From Gliomastix tumulicola (Eukaryota; Ascomycota; Sordariomycetes; Hypocreales; Bionectriaceae), in assembly GCA_001599755.1 (NCBI GenBank), contig BCHX01000003.1, positions 310,001-374,000 of the forward strand: 64,000 nucleotides of DNA, given 5' to 3'. A program made the translations under genes and the position numbers. Each line of letters opens with the position of its first letter. Position 1 is the first letter of the stretch. Of the stretch, positions 22,605 to 32,238 are shown piece by piece. The notes beneath the pieces are model-generated. The model searched no databases and was not told the origin of the DNA. It was given only the letters and a program-made list of their open reading frames with translations.

Positions 22605-23538
22605 CTACTCCTCGACATACACGTTATTGCACACTTCCTTGAACGTCTCCATCATGTGCTCGTTCTTCGCCTTCACCCTCTCCAGCAACGCCCACATGTC
22701 CCTCCCGAGCGGTAGCAGTGTCTCCCACTCCTTCCCCGCGCCGAGGCCCTCGCCAACAGCCATCTCGTAGATGGCCTGGGCTCCCTTGAGGTGGTCACCG
22801 TCGAGCTTGTACGTGCCCTTCTCCAGCGCAAAGACGACCTGCTCCGTCATGGATCCGTGGTAGTCCTCCGGGAAGGGCGTCTCGGTCAGCAGGCGGCTCG
22901 TCCCGAAGCCTGTGTCAAAGGCACCGAGGAGCACGTTGAGTGTGCGGACGTTGTATGGCTGGAGCTCCTTGGACATGACTCTCAGGAGACCTAGACCGTG
23001 TCAGCCATTCAATATCCCCACGGTACATGTGTTGTGAGAGCTTCAGCTTACTATCCATGGCAGCTTTCGCAGCAGCGTACGGTCCCATGCTATCTCGCCC
23101 GTCGACCCCAGCTCCAGAGCCGAAATTCAGGATCAATCCGCGCCTCCGGGCCCTCATGCGAGGCACCACCGCCTTGATCAAACGATACGGTCCGAAATAA
23201 GCTGTCTCCATCTGGCTGCGTGCCTCGTCTTCCGTGATGCTTTCCACAGGGCCGTGGAGAGACCTCCCAGCATTGTTGACGAGTACGTCGATAGCGGTGC
23301 CTCCATCCTCAAGCTTCTCGATCAGACGATATGCTTCCTTGTCATCCACGTCCAATTTCAGCCACTGGCCGCCTTGCCCCTCGATCTCGGAGACGAGCTC
23401 AGGAATGCGGGAGGGGTCGCGGGAGGTCGCAATCACGTTGTGGCCCTTGGCCAGGGCAAGACGAGCCAGTGCAAGCCCAAACCCCGACGAGGCGCCCGTG
23501 ATGAGCCACGTAAGCGGTGAGCTGCTACCAGTTGCCAT
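22605..23538 (-). CDS. Short-chain dehydrogenase/reductase between PDX1 and PDX2
   Basis: Two exons (23538-23052 and 22990-22605; 61-nt intron with GTAAGC donor and CTAG acceptor) encode about 290 residues. Motifs: TGASSGFG at residues 14-21, NNAG with RSLHGP after it, the catalytic Ser in FGSGAG, and YAAAK as the Tyr/Lys pair. The variant SSGFG and the sequence after YAAAK (LRVMSKELQPYNVRTLNVLLGAFDT, quoted in part) fit the 17-beta-hydroxysteroid-dehydrogenase-like branch of classical SDRs. The start ATG at 23538 precedes ATGSSSPLT. A TTTATA sequence (tataaa on this strand) lies about 70 bp upstream. It sits between the two vitamin B6 genes and is transcribed away from PDX2. A functional link to B6 is possible but not shown. 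Confidence 0.9.
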
Positions 23539-24299
23539 TGTGAAGTGCTCGAAATCGATATCTGTGTTCGGTAGCTGGCTATATGGGGACACTGATGGTG
23601 ACACCTCCTTTATACCTTCCGCCCCCCAACTCGACCTCCTACGCTTATGTCCGTGTAGTCCGCCATATCAACGTGTTTCGCTGGTGATCCTGAACAAATT
23701 GCCGGCGACGGTACCGACGTAATTGATAAATAGCTGGCTTGGGAGTCCTTCAGAGACCGCTGGAGTGATCGACCCGGAGACATCAACGCTTAAGTCCGTG
23801 ATGGATTTCCTCAGCCAACACTGGGCTGATTTCATCTTAAATTGAGCCTACCCTGCAAAGCGAGCACTCCCAATCTTTCTTCTCCCTGGTAGTCTTTCAA
23901 TGACTAGCGAGGACTGCTCCTGTCATTCCAACATGTGCTTGAACGATCTAATACCCCTATTACTCTTCTAGGCAATACCGCGGGCGACTAGCAGCAAGGG
24001 CGTGAGTGCTGGAGGCCGGAGCTCCAGCGGGTCTGACTCAGTTCCGATGGCGGCCCTACAGTGCATATTCACGCCCACAGGCGTTATCAGTTACTGATGC
24101 GGGCTATGCCGTCTTCAACCGCTAAAAGAAATCCAAAGTTTGATAAAGCACGACTCAGTACTTCGGGTCCCGACTCTCACTCATATCTTCTCGTGAAGTG
24201 TCTGCCATTCGGCTATTCCAGAAGGAAGCATTTCTTGCATTTTCCCTCCAAGCGAGGATACCAGGCCAGGTCAGCTTGACCATCATCATCATCATCATC
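23539..24299. other. Divergent promoter region between the SDR and PDX2
   Basis: A 761-bp intergenic region that must hold the promoters of both genes. TTTATA at 23609-23614 serves the minus-strand SDR. A (CAT)n run at 24281-24302 abuts and includes the PDX2 start codon. No gene was found inside. Confidence 0.55.
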
Positions 24300-25042
24300 A
24301 TGCCACTCACAGTCGGCGTGCTCTGCCTGCAGGGCGGCTTCCTCGAGCACCTCACGCTCCTCCGCCAGGCCGCCGAGAATCTGCAGACCGTCGGCGGCAG
24401 CCCAGGCTTCACCTTCGTCGAGGTGCGGACGTCTGCGGCGCTGGATACGTGCGATGCCCTCATCATCCCCGGAGGCGAGAGCACGACCATCTCGCTCGTT
24501 GCGGCCCAGACAGATCTCCTGGAGAAGCTGCGCGACTTCGTCAAGTAGGTCTCGTCACGCTGAAGAAGATGAGCTTCAAAAACTGACCAGCTTCTAGAGT
24601 GCACAGGAAGCCCACCTGGGGCACATGCGCAGGCCTCATCCTCCTCTCCGAGCAGGCCAACTCGACAAAACAGGGCGGCCAGGAGCTCATCGGCGGGCTC
24701 TCAGTCCGCGTGCACAGGAACCACTTCGGCCGGCAGATCGAGTCCTTCCAGTCCGACCTCGATCTCCCCTTCCTCTCTCAAGCTCCAGGTTCGTTTCCAG
24801 GCGTCTTCATACGCGCGCCCGTCGTGGAGGAGGTGCTCTCGGGCAAGGTCGAGGTCCTGGCCAAGCTTCCGGGGCGGGTGGACAAGATGCGCAGGGGCGT
24901 GTCACAGGCAAACCTGACGGACGAGTCGGCGGGAGATGTCGTGGCCGTGCGGCAGGGGAACGTGCTGGGCATGAGCTTCCACCCGGAGCTGACGAGCGAC
25001 GCCAGGATACATACGTGGTGGCTGCAGCAGCTGGTCTCATGA
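24300..25042 (+). CDS. PDX2: Pyridoxal 5'-phosphate synthase glutaminase subunit PDX2/SNO
   Basis: Two exons (24300-24544, 24598-25042; 53-nt intron with GTAGGT donor, CTGAC branch and CTAG acceptor) encode about 229 residues. It belongs to the PdxT/SNO family of class I glutamine amidotransferases, which release ammonia from glutamine and pass it to PDX1. Seen directly: GVLCLQGGFLEH at the N-terminus, the oxyanion strand PGGEST, the nucleophile in GTCAGL, VRVHRNHFGRQIESF, FIRAPVVEEV, and the His-Glu pair in FHPEL. All catalytic residues are present. The start ATG closes a CAT microsatellite. It is orientated away from PDX1, with one SDR gene between them. Confidence 0.96.
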
Positions 25043-25200
25043 CAGACACACGCAGGCGTTGTATTCACACATAGAATTCGATAGACGCAGACACGTACAC
25101 GGGGGTGTTGATGGATACTTAGATAAATCGGTCATGTTGGAATTCGTATGGGAATCGTCATATTCTACAAATAAAATAAAAATCAAGCAGGCTTTCCACA

Positions 25201-27234
25201 TTACTTCACCTCCTGAGTCACTCCCTCGGGAGCCAGTCCCAGCGCCTCAAGCATGTCTGCTCTCCCTAGAGCCCTCGCGTACTCCTGCGGTGCCACATCA
25301 ACTTCCCCCTGGTATCGTCTCAGCAGCCTGATCAGCTCTAGGTCTTGCTTCATGAGCGCGCCCATCATGGGCGAGTTCCCTTTGCTGTCGATGACGTTGG
25401 CGCTCGCCCCGTTGCGCAGGAGCGCCTCGGCCATCCCGGGCTTGCCGGACTGGATCGCGCTGAAGAGGAGCGGCTCGCCCTTGCGGTATATCGAAGCGTC
25501 CGCGCCGTTCTCCATGAGGAGGGAGACGACTTTCGCGTTGGCCTTCTCCATGGCGTGGTGGAGGACAGGCGTGTCCCATCCCTGGTCCTTTGCAAGGGCC
25601 GATGCCCCGTTCTGGAGAAGAAGCCGGACGAGCTCCGTCTTGTCCTCGTCCGGAAGCTTGGTGTCCCGGATCACGTTGACGATGATGGGCTGCCCGGTAT
25701 AGTCGCAGCCGGTCGCCTTGGCTCCGGCAGCAAGAAGGAGCCGGGCAAAGGGGACGTTGCGCCTGGAGACTGCGTCGGCGAGTACGGGGTTGCCCGTTGT
25801 CGACGTCGAGTTGGGGCTCCCGCCTCGGTTGAGGATGAGCTCTGCCATCTCGATGCTGTCGGCCTGGTCGAGCGCGATGGTCAGGAGCGAGTTGCCGGTG
25901 TAGTCGTTTGTCTTCGCGCTGGCTCCGTGGTCGAGAAGCAGCTTCACGAGGTCCACGCGTCCCTTCTTGGCGGCAGAAACGACAGCCTTCCTCCCCGATA
26001 GGCTTGAGGCGTCAGGACTCGCGCCGCGTTCGAGCAAGAACCTGATCCCCTCGAGACCAGAGTCCTTCTCCCCGGCACAGCTGCTGACGAGGTCGTAGAA
26101 ATACTGCTGTCCCGACATGCTCTTCTCCCTCGGCGATGCCCCCTTCTCGATGAACAGCGCCGCAACGCTCAGACTCCCAGCCTGGGCGGCGACGAACAGA
26201 GGCGGCCATCTGCCACCGCTGATGCTGGGCGTGTTGTGCGCATCGGCACCCGCGGCGAGAAGCATGCGCACAGCGGCGACCTGGTCTGTGGCGATGGCGC
26301 AGCTGAGAGGAGAGCGGCCGTCCTCGTTGCGGCCATCGACGTTGGCGCCCTGCTGGATGATTCCGGCTATCTGCTGGAGGTCGCCGCGGCGAGAGGCTTC
26401 ACAGAGGGCGTTGGCGAGGGGGTCGGGGCGGAACCAGCCGAGACGCGACGTCAGGGCGCGGAAGCCGTGTCTGAGGGTGGACAGGTCGAGGGAGGTGAAG
26501 TCGAGGGGGCTGACGGCGGTGGATGACTGCTGGCTGTCTGATCTAGGGAGTCGCGGCTTGGAGTCGCGTGCTGCGGTCGGAGAGATGCTGAGGTCTGAGG
26601 AGGGCACCGCTGCCTCATAGGGAGGCGGCGGGTCACTTGTGTCCAGAGCCCCTGGAGAGGCAGCGGTCGGTGACTGGGCCGAATCCTTGCTGGGGCTCCC
26701 CGGGAGGATATCGGGTGGCACCTTGGAGGCGTGCCGTGAGGTCTGTTCGACCTGCTCGATGATGCTCCGCGCATCCGGGCCATCGAGGATAGAGTCCTGG
26801 GTGTCTGTCTCGTCCACCCCCAGCACCTCCTCGAAGTATACCAGCAGCTGTGTGTACGCAACCAGCAGGTCTCTCTGCAGAACGAGATAGTCCCAGTCCA
26901 AGCCCGTCGCATTCTGGGGCTCGAGCCTCGACAGCTGCTTGCTGAGCGAGGCTATGGACCCCTGGCACGTGCCGAGCCACGTGTTGAGCTTGCTCTGCAG
27001 CGCAGAGGACATGACGATGCCATGACCCTCAAGCCGGCGCTCGAGCTGCGCCGCTGTATGGCCAAACTGTTCAAGGAAGCCCGAGAAAGCGAGCAGACGA
27101 GCAGAGAGACGCTCGGCCCGCGGGCCCGGAGGCAGCTCGTGGGTCAGCTCTGTGAGGTCGATGGAGGCGCTGATGGCGACATGGGAGATGTTTGTGCAGT
27201 AGGACGTGAGCGAGATGACGGAGAAGCTGTCCAT
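25201..27234 (-). CDS. Ankyrin-repeat protein with a STAND-type fungal N-terminal region
   Basis: An intronless protein of about 677 residues from the first ATG (27234, MDSFSVIS); the frame stays open a little further upstream but without an ATG. The N-terminal 150 residues are helical with a heptad-like leucine pattern and look like the fungal N-terminal domain found ahead of NACHT or ankyrin modules. A Ser/Pro-rich linker follows, with a PPPPYEA motif (PPxY type, near residue 202) that could bind WW-domain proteins. From about residue 277 to 640 there are around ten ankyrin repeats, for example GRSPLSCAIATDQVAAVRML, KKGRVDLVKLLLDHGAS and ANAKVVSLLMENGADAS. There is no NTPase domain. It is probably a protein-interaction scaffold. 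Its 3' end lies 158 bp from the PDX2 stop, on the opposite strand (convergent). Confidence 0.88.
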   Translation of the reverse strand: MDSFSVISLTSYCTNISHVAISASIDLTELTHELPPGPRAERLSARLLAFSGFLEQFGHTAAQLERRLEGHGIVMSSALQSKLNTWLGTCQGSIASLSKQLSRLEPQNATGLDWDYLVLQRDLLVAYTQLLVYFEEVLGVDETDTQDSILDGPDARSIIEQVEQTSRHASKVPPDILPGSPSKDSAQSPTAASPGALDTSDPPPPYEAAVPSSDLSISPTAARDSKPRLPRSDSQQSSTAVSPLDFTSLDLSTLRHGFRALTSRLGWFRPDPLANALCEASRRGDLQQIAGIIQQGANVDGRNEDGRSPLSCAIATDQVAAVRMLLAAGADAHNTPSISGGRWPPLFVAAQAGSLSVAALFIEKGASPREKSMSGQQYFYDLVSSCAGEKDSGLEGIRFLLERGASPDASSLSGRKAVVSAAKKGRVDLVKLLLDHGASAKTNDYTGNSLLTIALDQADSIEMAELILNRGGSPNSTSTTGNPVLADAVSRRNVPFARLLLAAGAKATGCDYTGQPIIVNVIRDTKLPDEDKTELVRLLLQNGASALAKDQGWDTPVLHHAMEKANAKVVSLLMENGADASIYRKGEPLLFSAIQSGKPGMAEALLRNGASANVIDSKGNSPMMGALMKQDLELIRLLRRYQGEVDVAPQEYARALGRADMLEALGLAPEGVTQEVK

Positions 27235-28919
27235 GATTGCGATCACCAACAGACGGCGGGCGAGGATGCTTGCTGGCAAACAGTCGGGGAGTGTCGCGTC
27301 TGGGGGAGCGACAGGCGTCCGTCATTTTAAAAAAAGGTCCTTGGCACCTGAATGGACACCGAAAACCGGGCAAAAGAGGATAAGCGTCACCGTCCAATCA
27401 TGACAGAGCAGCGTCGCGGCATGTTTCGTTCGGCCGTCGATAAGGCCAATAATGCCCTGCCAACGAGCCGGATGCTAGCCCTACGAAGGGGAGCTCGATG
27501 GACTGGATGATATCAGTGGCAGCCAGGCCCCCCGGCGGCGTGACGACGACAAGTGCACAACAGGCGTGACAGGATGCAGGAGAATTACGCGGCCTGCCAC
27601 ACAAGCCTCCCGCATTGGGGGTGGGATAGGGCGTTTTAGGGTGGTTTTGTAGGGGTCTTACAGGGGGGGATTGTCACTGAATCAGCCGCGCAGTCTGCCT
27701 GACGGGGCTTGGCTTGGTTCACCTGGACACTCCACCACGATCCGAATTCCGACAGGGCGAGACATCTGAGAGCTTGAATCTGGTGCAGTGATGGCGACAG
27801 CTTCTTGGCGGACGGGATAGACGATAAATCAAGTAAGTCAGCTTGTGCTTACCCTCTCCATGCGGCGGCACAGCTGGGGTGGTTGGTGATGTGCAGGCTG
27901 CTGTTTGCCTATTCCCACTCACGCCCACCTAAGCGTACCGCTGGTACACGTACCCGGAGCTGAGTCCTGGCCTGGAAGCCACTGGCCTCAGCGTCCTCCA
28001 GAGACCACCAGAACCTTCGCAAGCACGTCACTCTCACCAGCATCCATCCCATCCCAGTTCGACCTCAACGTCGATCCAGACGCCCAGCTCGAGCACATCC
28101 ACCGATGACGCCAGGAACTTCTTAGCTCCGAAACATTCTGCCGGTATTGTTACTGCTTCCTTTCCCTCTGTCTGCCATCGTGGAACTTGGCTGCACCCGC
28201 CCCCCCGCATTCCATTCTTGAGGGCGTCCACGGTCCAGCCTCCCGCGCATCTCTCCCGCCATCCGGCATTATATGTCCCCTTCTCAGGCCGGCAGAGAAC
28301 GTGGCATCCAGGCCCTCAAGTCGATGGAAAGTCAATGGGCGATTAGCAGGTCCTGGAGCCAAATTGGCCCAAAGTTTCAGCTGCTAATTTGCGTTGTGGT
28401 GGCAGAAACGGCTCCCTCCTGGAAAGACCATCGGCGATCGATCAGAATCCTCCACGACGAAACGAGTCAAGGTTGCCTTGTCACCGACGAATAATAGACC
28501 TGTCGGTGATCATGAGTTTCCACGCCGTGATTTCCCCAGACGACACGAACAGCAGCCGCGGAGTGTGGGGAGATCAAGCAGGGGCCCAGTCCGCGGCAGA
28601 ACTAGCACAGCTCCCAGCTCTCCCCAGCTCTCCCCAGGCAGGCAAGTTAAGGGCAAAACAACATCATGCGGGGTCAAAGAGCTTCCAATCGGCCTTTCCA
28701 GGCTGATGGCCCGGTGGAGTTTGCGGTTTGAATAGACGAGCGGCATCTGGAAGTCCCAAGAGCCGCCGGATGCACATCGGGGTCTAGTGAAGCCGTCCAG
28801 GCCCCCTGGCTGCATGGTCACCGATGGGGATATAAACCTCAGACCGCCTCTGTGTATCTTCACCTACCGCAGATGACCTTCATACTCGGTGCGGCGGGAT
28901 CATCTCGAAACATTCAACC
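27235..28919. other. Divergent intergenic region; TATA box for the esterase
   Basis: A 1.7-kb spacer without a supported gene. A poly-A run (TTTTAAAAAAAGG near 27,326) lies upstream of the ankyrin gene start. GATATAAACC at 28829-28838 is a good TATA element about 85 bp upstream of the esterase ATG. Confidence 0.5.
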
Positions 28920-30749
28920 ATGATGAAGCCTCTCAACCTTGCTAGCCTGCTGGCCATCACCACCGTAGCCAGCGGGACCCTACCAGTCGTAGACTTAGGC
29001 TACGAGAAGCACAAAGCGATCACCTACAATGTGAGTTCCCATCCTAACATCGTCACCAAGAACCATCTGACACCCCCTATCAGGAATCCTCCGGGCTCTA
29101 CAACTTCACCAACATCCGCTACGCCCAACCGCCAGTCGGTAGCCTGCGTTTTGCTGCTCCCGTTGCCCCCGAAGGTCTGAATCCAGCGGTCCAGGATGGC
29201 TCCGGCTGGCGCCAGTGCCCTCAGGCGTATCCTATCTGGTCACTCGTTGCCGGCCTCTATGGGAACGCCTTCGTCGCTGGCGAGACCGAGTCGTTCAACT
29301 ACACGGCTGCCGTTGCTCAGGTCGACGAGTTCGTCAAGCAGGCAGGGATTCCTGCCGTGTACGCCCAGCCGAATCCGGCTGTCACGGAGGACTGCTTGTT
29401 CTTGGATGTGGTAGTGCCCAAAGCTGTATACAAGAGCCGGAAGGCCAAAGCACCAGTCGTGGTCTGGTAGGTCGTCCCGGTCCCTTCAATAATAGTGAGC
29501 CGATCTGATAGTTACTGTTTCCAGGATCCATGGCGGCGCGTTCTCCGCTGGCCAGAAGAACTACCATAACAGCGGCGATCCCAGCGGCCTCATCAAGGTC
29601 AGCCAGGAAGACGGCAGCGATGGCATCGTCTACGTGACTCTCAACTACCGGCTCGGCGCGCTTGGCTTCCTTAGCGGCCCGACATTTCAGTCTGAGAGCG
29701 GTGTCTCCAATGCTGGGCTGCTTGATCAGCACCTTGCACTGCAGTGGGTGCAGGATCACATCCATCGCTTCGGCGGTGATCGGGATGAGGTCACTGTCAT
29801 AGGAGGTGAGTCTGGTCCATGCCATCGTGTCTTCTTCGTAGCAGCTTACCGAAAAGCAGCTTCTGCTGGAGGAGCGAGCATCATGCACGCCCTCACCGCG
29901 CACGCCGGCACAAAGACTCCCAAGTTCAAGCGCGCCATTGCCCTCTCCTCAGGATACGTCCCGTACACATCCAACTTCCAGCTCGAGAACTCGACCGACA
30001 CCTTCTACTCACACCTCGGAGTATCGAACCTCGAAGAGGCCCGGGCCGCCAGTAGCGAGGACGTCATCCTGACCAATGCACGTATCATCGGCCGCTCGCC
30101 CTACACGTACTTCCCCTTCGGCCCGTCTCTCGACGGCAGCCTCGTGCCCCAGCACCCGAGCATCGCGTTCCTCGCTGGGAACTACCGCCGCGACGTGCAG
30201 GTCATGACGGGCCACACGCTCAACGAGGGTATCACCTTCAGCCCGCCGTACGTCAAGACAGACGAAGAACTGCAGACCTTCCTCCGTGGTCTCTTTCCGA
30301 CGGCGCGCCAGCAAGCGCTGGACCGCATCACGGACGAGCTCTGGCCAGGCGAGGGCGTCGACCGCACCGTAGCCATGATCTCCGACTTGGGCATGAAGTG
30401 CAACACCGACTACCTGCGTCGTGCGTATAATGGGCAGACGTACGGGTACGAATTCCTCCTCCCTCCGGCCTTCCACGGCGGCGACTTCCGGTTCTACATG
30501 TACAGCGGTCCCGAGCCGGAGGACCTCGAGGGCGACGCGGCGGAGACGGCGATGGTAGCGCGCACGCTGCAGAGATACATCGCCAACTTCATCAAGAAGG
30601 GAGATCCCAACGGGCCAGGGCTGGACGAGTTCCCAATCGCGGGCTCCTCCTCGCAGCGGCTCGCGATTACGAGCTCTGGCCTGCAGATCGGGTCGGACGC
30701 GACGGACAGCGAGCGGTGTCGATGGCTGCAGAAGGTTCTATACGGGTAG
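28920..30749 (+). CDS. Secreted type-B carboxylesterase/lipase
   Basis: Four exons (28920-29030, 29084-29466, 29525-29805, 29860-30749; introns of 53, 58 and 54 nt) encode about 554 residues. It begins with a hydrophobic signal peptide (MMKPLNLASLLAITTVASG), so the enzyme is probably secreted. Alpha/beta-hydrolase landmarks are in order: NIRYAQPPVGSLRF, EDCLFLDVVVP, the oxyanion stretch IHGGAFSAGQ, NYRLGALGFLSG, GLLDQHLALQWVQDHI, and the nucleophile elbow GASAGG (Ser about 260), created exactly by removing the third intron. The catalytic His is in FHGGDF (about residue 464). Carboxylesterases of this family hydrolyse ester bonds of lipids, polyesters or aromatic esters; the substrate is not evident. 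The third intron is 54 nt without an in-frame stop, so its retention would leave the frame open but wreck the elbow. Confidence 0.93.
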
Positions 30750-31338
30750 ATCATCACAGTAGCGACTCCCAATACCTATCCATTCATTCACACTTGTTCA
30801 ATGTTCTCCATCCATCCCCATTGTCGACGAACGAAGCGCGAGGCCGAGCTTGGTTGGGTAAGCCACAGGAAAATCAGGGAATACCAACGTGTCCGATCCT
30901 TACCGCATCGAGTAATTCCTATGTCCGCAGGGTGTGATTTATCATCCTTGGGCGTAATATGGCCCCTCTAATATGGAGTCCGGACGTTCGATAGCGGGAT
31001 CGAACGGGCTGCGGGGATAGCTTCCAAGTCCTCTCCCCAGAACGCCGAAGAGCGAGACTGGTCTGTGTATGGGTGAGGGTGTCTGTACGGGATCTGGATG
31101 ATGATGACTCTCGGAAGAGTCAGAAGCGCGACGCGAGGGGTGAGAGCGTTGGGATGAGGAGAAGGAGTCCCGCCCGCTAGTATATAAGTCTAGCTTCCGC
31201 CAGCTCTTGTCTTCTCATCTACTCTCATCATCATCACAGCATCACATCACATCCCATCGCAGCTTCAAGCAATCAAACTTACAGCAAACCTACCTACAAA
31301 CCACCTCCATCCTACCACCGCACCGCACAACCGCAACA
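30750..31338. promoter_or_regulatory. Intergenic region with TATA box for the DUF1857 gene
   Basis: TATATAAG at 31181-31188 lies about 150 bp before the ATG at 31339, followed by a C/A/T-rich leader with (CAT)n and CACAT repeats that lacks G, typical of a fungal 5' untranslated region. No other gene was seen. Confidence 0.6.
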
Positions 31339-31882
31339 ATGGTCACCATCAACCTCGCCTACACCGCCCCCATCAACCCATCCGGCGCCACGCCCGTCCT
31401 CACCGAGTCCCAGGTCTGGACCGGCCTCAAGCGCAAGGTCAAGCGCGCCTACGAGTTCGTCCCCGTCATCACGGCCTGCGAGGTCGAGAGCGAGGAAGGG
31501 GACACGGTCATCCGCACGGCCACCTTCAAGGCCGGCTGGAACGGACCGGACTCGCCGCCGAGGCAGGTCCGCGAGGTCTGCGTGCACATGGCGCCGTCCC
31601 GGGTCGACTTCAAGCAGGAGGACGGGAGCACCGTGTCCAACATTGTGAGCCGCGGGCCCGAGGGCGAGCTGCTCATGACGTACAGCTTTGAGTGGAGGAA
31701 TCAGGATCCCGCGACGGCGGAGGAGAAGAGGGCTGAGTTCCAGAAGGTATGTCGTGATCTCGATCGGTGTCAGTGATAACAGGATTGACTTGCTAACTTG
31801 TATTTTTCAGGGAGCCAAGATGGCTGTCGAGAAGAGCATCGAAACTATCCGGCGCCTGGTTACTGAGGGCGAGATTCAGTGA
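31339..31882 (+). CDS. DUF1857 (AtaL-type, START/SRPBCC-like) protein
   Basis: Two exons (31339-31746 and 31811-31882; 64-nt intron GTATGT ... TTTTTCAG) encode about 159 residues. The sequence opens VTINLAYTAPINPSG and contains LTESQVWTGLKRKVKRA, VITACEVESEEGDTVIRTAT, VREVCVHMAPSRVDF and LLMTYSFEW, which is the pattern of the DUF1857 family, small alpha/beta proteins with a helix-grip fold. A member lies in the acetylaranotin cluster of Aspergillus terreus (AtaL), but the biochemical role of the family is not established. It is cytosolic by sequence. No biosynthetic backbone gene is nearby, so a metabolite-cluster role is not supported here. Confidence 0.85.
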
Positions 31883-32238
31883 AGATCGGGATGACGCAGC
31901 AGATTCTGTATAGGGTAGGAATGGGCGCTGAGATGGAGGCTTCATAAGCCACACACTCAAGATGGCCTGTGGGAGGAAAGCTCGCATGCATGATTCAGCA
32001 TTTTACATGTGATAATACGAATTAATTCCACTCACTACATGCTCTTGATGAATGCGATGAGTTGATAACTCTACGGGAATGCTCAAAGAGGGCTAATAAT
32101 GAGAGAAAAAAAAAGTTCGTTAAGGGTATAACAGGTTTATCATACAGTTCCCTTCTCCGGAAGCAAATGCCCGCTGCGCCTTATTCTAATCAATCTCCAG
32201 CCAAAGCACACCAAAACNCCCCTGCCACAACACACTCT
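31883..32238. other. Convergent 3' region with one ambiguous base
   Basis: A 356-bp spacer between two convergent genes. It contains the only ambiguous base I noticed (N at 32218), 21 bp beyond the transporter stop codon. No gene was seen. Confidence 0.6.

Noticed and set aside
32218..32218. Single ambiguous base N
   Set aside because: It is outside the coding exons (past the transporter stop), so it does not affect any call.
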